From Burkholderiaceae bacterium (GTDB lineage Bacteria; Pseudomonadota; Gammaproteobacteria; Burkholderiales; Burkholderiaceae_C): a stretch of 51,619 bases of DNA. Shown in pieces: positions 36,057-42,567 of this stretch (within the stretch, counting starts at the first letter, position 1; each line of letters begins with the position of its first letter). The stretch is taken from contig JAFMFB010000015.1 in assembly GCA_017856435.1 (NCBI GenBank), positions 1 to 51,619 on the forward strand, read 5' to 3'. The translations under genes were made by a program, and so were the position numbers. A model generated the notes under the pieces. That model was not told the origin of the DNA, made no database searches, and saw nothing but the letters and a program-made list of their open reading frames with translations.

Positions 36057-37172
36057 TCAGGCGAACACCCCTGCGCTGTCCTGCATGCGCGACGACACCT
36101 CACCCAGTTGGTGCAGGCTGTCACCAAAAGTCAATTCCATCTGGGTCAGCCGCTTGAAGTAGTGGCTGACAATGTATTCGTCAGTCACCCCGATCCCGCC
36201 ATGCAACTGCACCGCCTGCTGGCCCACAAAGCGCATCGATTGACCCATCTGGTACTTGGCCCGGGCCAGGGCACGGCGCCGCTCCGGGGCCGGTGCGTTG
36301 AGCTTCAAGCTGGCGTAATAACTCATGGAGCGCGCCAGTTCCAGCTGCATCTTCATGTCAGCCACCCGATGCCGCAAGGCCTGAAACGAGCTGATCGCCA
36401 CGCCAAACTGCTTGCGCGTGTTGAGGTACTCCAGGGTGGCCTGCATGGTTTTATCCATCACACCCACCGCCTCGGCGCACAGCGCGGCAATCCCGCAGTC
36501 CACCGCGTGCTCCAGGGCCAGCAGGCCGTCTAGCGTCACCAGTTGCGCCGGTGCATTGGTCAGCACCAGGTCAGCCGCGCGCGCGCCGTCCTGCGTGCCG
36601 TAGCCCCGCGTGCTCACGCCCTGCGCCTGGCGCTCAACCAGAAACAGCGCCAGCTGATCGTTCAGACGCGCCGGCACCAAAAAAGCGTCGGCCGTATCAC
36701 CCGCGCTCACCAGGTGCTTGGTGGCGCTCACGCTGCAGCCCGAACCGGCGCGCACGGCGCTGGCCTGGCAGACATCCAGACGAAAGCGCATCTGGCGCTC
36801 CTGCTGTGCCAGCACCACCAGGGCCTCGCCCGAAGCCATGCGCGGCAGCCAGCTGGCCTTCAGGCTGGCCAGGCCGTAAGCGCCCAGCACGGTGCTGGCC
36901 ATCAGCGTCTGGGTCAGCGGCTCCAGCACCAGGCCTCGCCCCAGCTCCTCCATCACCACCATGGCCTCGATCGGGCCCATGTCCAGCCCGCCAAAGTCTG
37001 CATCGACCGTCAGGCCGCACAGGCCGAGTTCGGCCAGTTCTGCATAGGCCTCGCGTGAAAAGCCCCCCGCCTGGACAATTGCGCGACGCCGCTCAAAGCC
37101 GTAGCCGCGCTCCACCCACTTGCGCACCGCGTCGCGCAACTGCGTCTGGTCATCTGAAAAATCAAAATCCAT
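36057..37172 (-). CDS. acyl-CoA dehydrogenase, small-subunit type (PimD-like)
   Basis: 371 residues from ATG 37172 (MDFDFSDDQTQLRD). The acyl-CoA dehydrogenase fold is evident: an N-terminal helical domain with FGGLDMGPIEAMVVMEELGRG, a beta middle domain, and a C-terminal FAD domain with QAVQLHGGIGVTDEYIVSHYF. The C-terminal loop that normally bears the catalytic Glu reads MELTFGDSLHQL, without the YEG motif. With the upstream gene it resembles the two-subunit pimeloyl-CoA dehydrogenase (PimC/PimD) and steroid-type heteromeric enzymes. The two genes are 16 bp apart, so they are cotranscribed and probably form one complex. Confidence 0.82.
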   Translation of the reverse strand: MDFDFSDDQTQLRDAVRKWVERGYGFERRRAIVQAGGFSREAYAELAELGLCGLTVDADFGGLDMGPIEAMVVMEELGRGLVLEPLTQTLMASTVLGAYGLASLKASWLPRMASGEALVVLAQQERQMRFRLDVCQASAVRAGSGCSVSATKHLVSAGDTADAFLVPARLNDQLALFLVERQAQGVSTRGYGTQDGARAADLVLTNAPAQLVTLDGLLALEHAVDCGIAALCAEAVGVMDKTMQATLEYLNTRKQFGVAISSFQALRHRVADMKMQLELARSMSYYASLKLNAPAPERRRALARAKYQMGQSMRFVGQQAVQLHGGIGVTDEYIVSHYFKRLTQMELTFGDSLHQLGEVSSRMQDSAGVFA

Positions 37173-37188
37173 GTCTGTTCTCCCGGGC

Positions 37189-38370
37189 TCACCCCAGCAG
37201 GGTCTGGGCCACGATGTTGCGCTGCACTTCGTTGCTGCCGCCGTAGATGGTGGTCTTGCGGTAATTGAAATAGGCGCCGGCCAACGGCGCGTTGGCCAGC
37301 GCACCGCCAGGGAAGTCGCCCTGCCAGCCCGCCTCCATCGCTTCGCGGATCAGGGGCAGGGCGTAGGGTCCGGCGGCCAGCATCATCAGCTCGGTGTAGC
37401 GCTGCTGGATTTCGCTACCCCGAATTTTGAGCAGGGCGGCAATGTCCAGCGACTGCTTGCCCGATTTTTCTGCCGACAGCACCCGCAGCACCATCATCTC
37501 CAGCGCCACCACATCCACTTCGAGCTTGGCAATTTCGTCTCGAAAACGCGGCTCGTCGTAAACCCCTTCGCTCCTGGCAATGCGCTTGAGCCGCTCCAGT
37601 TCGCGCTTGGCGCGGTTGACATCGGCAATGTTGGTGCGCTCGTGGCTGAGCAGGTACTTGGCGTAGGTCCAGCCCTTGTTCTCTTCGCCAATCAGGTTTT
37701 CCACTGGCACCCTGACATTGTCAAAAAACACCTCGTTGACCTCGCACTCGCCATCGAGCAGGCGAATCGGGCGAACCGTCACCCCCGGCGATTTCATGTC
37801 GATCAGCAGAAATGAAATGCCGGTCTGTGGCTTGCCCTCAGTGCTGGTGCGCACCAGGCAGAAGATCCAGTCGCCGTATTGGCCCAGCGTGGTCCAGGTC
37901 TTCTGGCCATTGACCAGGTAGTGATTGCCCTGGCGCTCGGCGCGCGTCTTGAGCGAGGCCAGGTCCGAGCCCGAGCCGGGCTCGCTGTAACCCTGGCTCC
38001 ACCACACCTCACCGCTGGCGATGCCGGGCAAAAAGCGCTGCTGCTGCTCGGGCGTGCCAAAGGCCATGATCACCGGCGCCACCATCACCGGGCCAAACGG
38101 AACCACCCGCGGCGCCCCGGCCAGAGCGCATTCTTCCTCGAACAGGTGCCTTTGCACGGCATTCCAGCCCGGCCCGCCGAAGGCCTTGGGCCAGCCCCAG
38201 GCCAGCCAGCCCTGCTTGCCCAGAATGCGCGCCCAGTTCTGCAAATCATCGCGGCTGAGCTGCAGGGCCTGAAACACCTTGTGCGAAATTTCAGCGGGCA
38301 GATTCGCGCGGACCCAGGCGCGAACTTCTTCGCGAAACTGTTGTTCCTCGGGGGTAAATGCCAAATCCAT
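37189..38370 (-). CDS. acyl-CoA dehydrogenase, large-subunit type (PimC-like)
   Basis: 393 residues from ATG 38370 (MDLAFTPEEQQFREEV), with GGAG 8 nt upstream. Motifs are WSQGYSEPGSGSDLASLKT and YLVNGQKTWTTLGQYGDWIF (flavin and CoA contacts) and a C-terminal TIYGGSNEVQRNIVAQ. In ordinary enzymes that last loop is YEG, with catalytic Glu; here it is YGG. The catalytic base may instead be the Glu in LLSHERTNI, as in heteromeric steroid acyl-CoA dehydrogenases. The fatty or dicarboxyl-CoA substrate is uncertain. Upstream codons stay open to a GTG at 38445 and would encode a hydrophobic, low-complexity extension; this is judged non-coding. Confidence 0.84.
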   Translation of the reverse strand: MDLAFTPEEQQFREEVRAWVRANLPAEISHKVFQALQLSRDDLQNWARILGKQGWLAWGWPKAFGGPGWNAVQRHLFEEECALAGAPRVVPFGPVMVAPVIMAFGTPEQQQRFLPGIASGEVWWSQGYSEPGSGSDLASLKTRAERQGNHYLVNGQKTWTTLGQYGDWIFCLVRTSTEGKPQTGISFLLIDMKSPGVTVRPIRLLDGECEVNEVFFDNVRVPVENLIGEENKGWTYAKYLLSHERTNIADVNRAKRELERLKRIARSEGVYDEPRFRDEIAKLEVDVVALEMMVLRVLSAEKSGKQSLDIAALLKIRGSEIQQRYTELMMLAAGPYALPLIREAMEAGWQGDFPGGALANAPLAGAYFNYRKTTIYGGSNEVQRNIVAQTLLG

Positions 38371-38567
38371 GGGAGACGCTCCAACGACTGCAACAATTGC
38401 AAAAACTACGACGACAGCGATAACTGCGGCGATTACCGCAACCACTGCAGCAGTTTATTCGGTTGACCGGCCGCAGCTGCGGGCCGCCCGACCAACGCAA
38501 GTGCGAAAGTATGCACCATGCAAGCGGACCGACCTGCTGTGGACTCGCTGGATAATCGGCCCTGCCC

Positions 38568-39149
38568 ATGAAAAATATCGTGATCCTGATCTCCGGCGGC
38601 GGCTCCAACATGCAGGCCATCGTGCAGGCGACCCAGCGCGACCATTGGCCTGAGCGGCTGGGCGCGCGCGTGGCCGCCGTCATCAGCAACCAGGCGCAGG
38701 CCAGGGGACTGGCCATCGCCCAAGCCCACGGTGTTGCCACCCAGGTCGTTGACCACACCCAGTACCCAACACGAGAGGCGTTTGACGCCCAACTGATGGC
38801 AAGCATTGACAGCCATCAGCCCACGCTGGTGGTGCTGGCAGGCTTTATGCGCATTCTCACGCCCGGCTTTGTGGCGCACTACAGCGGCCGGCTGCTCAAC
38901 ATCCACCCCTCGCTGCTGCCAGCCTTTACCGGCCTGCACACCCACCGGCGCGCCATCGAGGCTGGCTGCAAGTTTGCCGGCGCCACCGTCCACCTGGTCA
39001 CAGCCGAACTGGACCACGGCCCCATCCTGGCCCAGGCTGTGGTGCCGGTGTTGCCCAACGATGATGAGGCCAGCCTGGCCGCCCGCGTGCTCACCCAGGA
39101 GCACCTGATCTACCCGCGCGCCATCGCCCAACTGCTGGCGCAGCTATAG
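38568..39149 (+). CDS. purN: phosphoribosylglycinamide formyltransferase
   Basis: 193 residues. ISGGGSNMQAI at 8-18 binds the ribose phosphate. The catalytic triad N111, H113 (in LLNIHPSLLPAF) and D149 (in LDHGPIL) is intact. It transfers formyl from 10-formyl-THF to GAR in purine synthesis. It is divergent from the acyl-CoA dehydrogenase pair. The 197-bp spacer includes a low-complexity stretch (38385-38458) and presumably both promoters. Confidence 0.95.
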   Translation: MKNIVILISGGGSNMQAIVQATQRDHWPERLGARVAAVISNQAQARGLAIAQAHGVATQVVDHTQYPTREAFDAQLMASIDSHQPTLVVLAGFMRILTPGFVAHYSGRLLNIHPSLLPAFTGLHTHRRAIEAGCKFAGATVHLVTAELDHGPILAQAVVPVLPNDDEASLAARVLTQEHLIYPRAIAQLLAQL

Positions 39150-39401
39150 CTACGGCTGCTGGGCCGGGCCCAGCCAGGCAAAGCGCGGATGCATCTGCCC
39201 GTTAACCTGTACCGTTTCCTCAAACATCGCCAAGGGCCGCACCCACAGCCCCTGCTCGCCATACAGGGCGCGGTACACCACCATCGGCGCCAGCGTCTCA
39301 CTGTGCCGTGCGGTGCCGAACACCTCATAGAGCAGGCCCTTGTAGTGGCGGTAGCGGCCTGGCCGGATGGTGGGAAGGGGCGGGAGATCGTCTTGTGCCA
39401 T
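39150..39401 (-). CDS. DUF1653 family protein
   Basis: 83 residues. The pattern GRYRHYKGLLYEVFGTARHSET, VVYRALYG and the WVRPLAMFEETV segment define DUF1653, a small beta-rich domain of unknown function. Its stop codon abuts that of the convergent purN, and it is divergent from the RsmB-like gene with only 35 bp between the starts. Confidence 0.82.
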   Translation of the reverse strand: MAQDDLPPLPTIRPGRYRHYKGLLYEVFGTARHSETLAPMVVYRALYGEQGLWVRPLAMFEETVQVNGQMHPRFAWLGPAQQP

Positions 39402-39436
39402 GGGACAATCCTAGGTCAAATTCAAGACACACCCCC

Positions 39437-40708
39437 ATGCATCCAAAAGCCCTGCTGGACCTGTGCACCGAACTGGTTCGGCTGGTCCTCAAATTTGACC
39501 ACCCGGCTGACGCCATCGTGTCGCGCTACTTTCGTGACCACCGCGCCCTGGGGCCACGCGAGCGCGCCACCCTGGCCGAGACGGTGTATGCCGTGCTGCG
39601 CCAGAAACTGCGGTTTGAAAAACTGGCCCATTCCGGCAGCGGCCCCAAAGAGCGCCGCCTGGCCATCCTTGGGTTTGCCGCGCCGCGCGAGTTGCTGCGC
39701 GCTGCCCTGAGCGAGGCCGAGGCCCACTGGCTGCAACAGTGCGACCAGGTGCAGCCCGGCCAGCTGCTTGACCAGCACCGGCACAACCTGCCCGACTGGC
39801 TGGCCCAGGCACTAAGCGAACAACTGGGCGAGCAGTTCTGGCCCCTGGTGGACAGCCTCAACCAGAGCGCCGGGCTGGACTTGCGGGTCAACACCCAGCT
39901 GGCCAAGCGTGAGGCCGTGCAAAAAGAATTGCAGGCCGCCGGCATCCGGGCTGAGCTCACGCCCTACTCCCCCTGGGGGCTGCGCGTTGATGGCAAGCCC
40001 GCGCTGAACAAGCTGCAGGCCTTCACCCGTGGTGCCATTGAGGTGCAGGACGAAGGCTCGCAACTGCTGGCGCTGCTGCTCGATGCCCACCGCGGCGAGA
40101 TGGTGGTGGACTTCTGCGCCGGTGCCGGGGGCAAGACCCTGGCCATCGGCGCGGCCATGCGCAACACCGGCCGGCTCTACGCCTTTGACATCTCAGCGCA
40201 CCGGCTCGATGCGCTCAAGCCCCGGCTGGCGCGCAGCGGCCTGTCCAATGTGCACCCCGCGGCCATTGCCCATGAGCGCGACGATCGCATCAAGCGCCTG
40301 GCCGGCAAGATCGACCGCGTGCTGGTCGATGCCCCGTGCTCGGGCCTGGGCACCCTGCGCCGCAACCCCGACCTGAAATGGCGCCAGGGGCCCCAAGCGT
40401 TGCAGGAAATGGCGGTCAAGCAGGCGGCCATCCTCAGCAGTGCGGCGCGCCTGCTCAAGCCGGGGGGGCGCCTGGTCTATGCCACCTGCAGCCTGCTGGC
40501 CCAGGAAAACGAAGACATTGCCAGCGCCTTCAGCACCGCCCACCCCGATTTCAGCGTGCTGCCGGTGGCCGACCTGCTGGCTGGGCTCAAGCTGGCATCG
40601 CCCGCCAGCCTGTGCAGTGGTGGCAGTGATGGACGCCAATATTTGCGACTTTGGCCTCATCTGCACCAAACCGACGGCTTTTTTGCCGCAATTTGGCAGA
40701 AAAACTGA
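39437..40708 (+). CDS. RsmB-like RNA (cytosine-5) methyltransferase
   Basis: 423 residues from ATG 39437 (MHPKALLDLCTEL); the frame extends upstream but overlaps DUF1653. The N-terminal ~150 residues are a helical NusB-like domain. The SAM-dependent domain has VVDFCAGAGGKTLAIG (motif I), DAPCSGLGTLRRNPDLKW (motif IV with Cys) and LVYATCSLLAQENED (motif VI with the catalytic Cys). It fits the RsmB/NOL1/NSUN family that makes m5C in rRNA. E. coli RsmB modifies C967 of 16S rRNA; whether this paralogue has the same target is uncertain. Confidence 0.87.
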   Translation: MHPKALLDLCTELVRLVLKFDHPADAIVSRYFRDHRALGPRERATLAETVYAVLRQKLRFEKLAHSGSGPKERRLAILGFAAPRELLRAALSEAEAHWLQQCDQVQPGQLLDQHRHNLPDWLAQALSEQLGEQFWPLVDSLNQSAGLDLRVNTQLAKREAVQKELQAAGIRAELTPYSPWGLRVDGKPALNKLQAFTRGAIEVQDEGSQLLALLLDAHRGEMVVDFCAGAGGKTLAIGAAMRNTGRLYAFDISAHRLDALKPRLARSGLSNVHPAAIAHERDDRIKRLAGKIDRVLVDAPCSGLGTLRRNPDLKWRQGPQALQEMAVKQAAILSSAARLLKPGGRLVYATCSLLAQENEDIASAFSTAHPDFSVLPVADLLAGLKLASPASLCSGGSDGRQYLRLWPHLHQTDGFFAAIWQKN

Positions 40709-40763
40709 GTTTTTTGCGACACCCTCACCCCGGGTGGGCCAATCAAGCAAGCGCAAAAACTCA
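40679..40763 (+). other. two competing hairpins around the rsmB-like stop codon
   Basis: The first stem pairs TTTTTTGCC (40679-40687) with GGCAGAAAA (40695-40703) around a 7-nt loop, and TTTTTT follows at 40710-40715, so it could stop transcription. The second pairs TGAGTTTTTTGCG (40706-40718), which starts at the stop codon, with CGCAAAAACTCA (40752-40763), with one unpaired base. The second stem captures the T-run of the first. The element lies between the methyltransferase and desaturase genes and could be an attenuator or a leaky terminator. Confidence 0.5.
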
Positions 40764-40798
40764 AAAACCCTTAAAATTCAGGGCCTTAGGGTGCCAAA

Positions 40799-40859
40799 GC
40801 CACCATATTTTTTTATTGGTGGCTGAGCCACCCTTGTGTTTAGCGGTGGCAGGGCCACC
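40799..40859 (+). promoter_or_regulatory. tandem GGTGGC/GCCACC inverted repeats in desaturase leader
   Basis: Five alternating copies of one hexamer and its complement occur in 61 bp: GCCACC at 40799, GGTGGC at 40818, GCCACC at 40827, GGTGGC at 40845 and GCCACC at 40854. Two of them form GGTGGC-N3-GCCACC palindromes centred at 40825 and 40852, 27 bp apart, each followed by TTGT. As DNA they look like a pair of operators; as RNA any adjacent pair can form a stem, giving mutually exclusive folds. They end 32 bp before the desaturase start. Confidence 0.55.
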
Positions 40860-40891
40860 TTGTTGCTACCGACTCAAGAGAGACTCCAACT

Positions 40892-42106
40892 ATGCTGTTA
40901 CCTGACTGGGCTGTGCTCAACGCGCTGATCGACTGGCTGGCCCACGGAACCTGGCAACTGGCCTGGTGGCAGATCGTGCTCTTCACCCTGGCCATGACCC
41001 ATGTCACCATTGCCAGCGTCACCATCTTTTTGCACCGTTGCCAGGCCCACCGCGCCCTGGACCTGCACCCCATTCCCTCGCACTTCTTTCGCTTCTGGCT
41101 GTGGCTAACCACCGGTCAGGTCACCAAGGAGTGGGCCTCGATTCACCGCAAGCACCACGCCAAGTGCGAGCAGGAAGGTGACCCCCACAGCCCGCAAATC
41201 TTTGGCATCAAGAAAGTGTTCTGGCAAGGCGCCGAACTCTACCGGGCCGAATCCAAAAACAAGGAAACCATGGCCCGTTATGGCCACGGCACCCCGGACG
41301 ACTGGATCGAGCGCAACCTCTACACCCGCTACTCCTGGCAGGGCGTGGGGCTGATGATGATTATTGACCTCACCCTGTTTGGTGCAGCCGGCCTGGCGGT
41401 CTGGGCAGTGCAGATGGCCTGGATTCCGGTGACCGCTGCCGGCGTCATCAACGGCTTTGGCCACTGGTGGGGTTACCGCAACTTTGAGGCGCCCGACGCC
41501 AGCACCAATCTCAGCCCCTGGGGTATCCTGATTGGCGGTGAAGAGTTGCACAACAACCACCACACCTACCCCACCTCGGCCAAGCTCTCGGTCAAGCCCT
41601 ATGAGTTTGACATTGGCTGGCTCTACATCAGCGCGCTCAGTGCCCTGGGCCTGGCCCGGGTGAAGAAGACCCCGCCCAAGCTGGCCTTCGGCAGCATCAA
41701 GCCGGTGGCCGACGACAAAACCCTCGAAGCCCTGATCGCGCACCGCTACGAAGTGATGGCCGGCTATGCCCTGAGCATGCGCCAGGCCCTGCAACAAGAA
41801 CTGACCCAGCTCAAAGCCCTCAGCGCCGAAGCCAGCATGCTGCAGGCCGCCAACCGCTGGCTGCATCGTGATACCGAAAAAGTGCCGATGACCGCGGTGG
41901 CCGAGCTTGATAAGGCGCGCGCGGCCTCACCGGTGCTGGACCAGATGGTAACCATGCGTGAAGAGCTGCGCCAGCTCTGGCTCAACACCTCGCGCAGCCG
42001 CGAGCAGCTGCTGGCCGACCTGCAGGCCTGGTGCCATCGGGCTGAGGAAAGCGGCATTGCCGTGCTGCGCGAGTTCTCGCTCAAGCTGCGGGCTGCCAAA
42101 GCCTGA
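40892..42106 (+). CDS. acyl-CoA / acyl-lipid desaturase (delta-9 type)
   Basis: 404 residues. The three histidine boxes of membrane di-iron desaturases are present: HRCQAHR near residue 48, HRKHH near 86 and HNNHH near 227. Hydrophobic segments at the N-terminus and around 150-190 anchor it in the membrane. The C-terminal ~110 residues are helical and hydrophilic, typical of proteobacterial delta-9 desaturases. It introduces a double bond into fatty acyl chains to adjust membrane fluidity. The gene has a structured leader and ends at a strong terminator. Its codons ~171-346 are duplicated, with the central 507 bp identical, 9 kb downstream. Confidence 0.9.
   Translation: MLLPDWAVLNALIDWLAHGTWQLAWWQIVLFTLAMTHVTIASVTIFLHRCQAHRALDLHPIPSHFFRFWLWLTTGQVTKEWASIHRKHHAKCEQEGDPHSPQIFGIKKVFWQGAELYRAESKNKETMARYGHGTPDDWIERNLYTRYSWQGVGLMMIIDLTLFGAAGLAVWAVQMAWIPVTAAGVINGFGHWWGYRNFEAPDASTNLSPWGILIGGEELHNNHHTYPTSAKLSVKPYEFDIGWLYISALSALGLARVKKTPPKLAFGSIKPVADDKTLEALIAHRYEVMAGYALSMRQALQQELTQLKALSAEASMLQAANRWLHRDTEKVPMTAVAELDKARAASPVLDQMVTMREELRQLWLNTSRSREQLLADLQAWCHRAEESGIAVLREFSLKLRAAKA
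41404..41930 (+). repeat. direct repeat, left copy (inside the desaturase gene)
   Basis: This segment matches 50423-50949 in direct orientation at an offset of 9019 bp. The core 41419-41925 (507 bp) is identical, including third codon positions. Two mismatches occur in the left margin (41407, 41418) and one in the right (41926), beyond which the sequences are unrelated. This copy is in the intact gene. Confidence 0.97.
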
Positions 42107-42142
42107 GCCTAACCACACCCCTGCCCAGCCCTTTTCTTGGAT

Positions 42143-42169
42143 GGCCCGCTTCGGCGGGCCTTTTCTTTG
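42143..42169 (+). terminator. intrinsic terminator after the desaturase gene
   Basis: GGCCCGC (42143-42149), a TTCG tetraloop and GCGGGCC (42154-42160) form a perfect 7-bp stem with a very stable loop, followed by TTTTCTTTG. It lies 36 bp past the desaturase stop. Confidence 0.92.
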
Positions 42170-42484
42170 CTGCCCCGCCCCGCTTGGACGAACCTTTTCA
42201 CGCCTGACCCTTCCTCACCTTCTGCCTGCACTTGCCACCTTGAAGCGGGCCCGGTCTGCATACCGTCTGCGTCATACCATCAGGCCCCAGGGCAGATGCG
42301 AAGCACCAACCTGTGCTGGATAGTCCAGATCAATCTCTGCATCCTGTCAGCCTGGTCCATTCGTCCTGTTCGCTCGAACTATCTGGACACTTTGGTCATT
42401 GAAGCTTTTCAATACCCTCTGCCGGGATGCCCCCTAAGGTTTTACATCAAAAATTCTCTTCTGACTCGCTTGCAAAAGCCTTGC
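42170..42484. other. long intergenic stretch without a convincing gene
   Basis: The 461-bp gap between desaturase and anthranilate operon begins with the terminator and ends with the operon promoter. Between them, one plus-strand frame stays open (42137-42490) but starts before the terminator stem, reads through it and has no recognisable domain, so it is not called. An 8-bp inverted repeat, GTCCAGAT near 42324 and ATCTGGAC about 50 bp later, is the only structure noted. The stretch is more AT-rich towards its right end. Confidence 0.5.
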
Positions 42485-42513
42485 TTGTAGCGCCCGAAAA
42501 AATTGTTTATAGT
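42485..42513 (+). promoter_or_regulatory. predicted sigma-70 promoter of the anthranilate operon
   Basis: A -35 like TTGTAG (42485-42490) and a -10 TATAGT (42508-42513) are separated by exactly 17 bp. The -10 lies in the left arm of a large palindrome, and the predicted start of transcription (about 42520) falls on its centre, leaving a leader of roughly 48 nt before the GTG start. Confidence 0.6.
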
Positions 42514-42533
42514 TAAATTATTTAAAAATAAAC
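42505..42533 (+). promoter_or_regulatory. 29-bp near-perfect palindrome, candidate MarR operator
   Basis: The sequence GTTTAT-AG-TTAAAT-T-ATTTAA-AA-ATAAAC is symmetric about base 42519. Twelve of fourteen position pairs are complementary, and only the AG/AA pair of positions breaks symmetry. It overlaps the predicted -10 and start site, the usual place for a repressor. The operon's third gene encodes a MarR-family protein, and MarR dimers bind AT-rich palindromes of this kind. Confidence 0.7.
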
Positions 42534-42567
42534 CTTTTGAGGGCTCACTGGCCTGAAAGGACTCCAA

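Noticed and set aside
42137-42490. 117-codon frame in the gap before the anthranilate operon
   Set aside because: It starts just before the desaturase terminator stem, reads through it and runs into the operon promoter; the composition is not protein-like.
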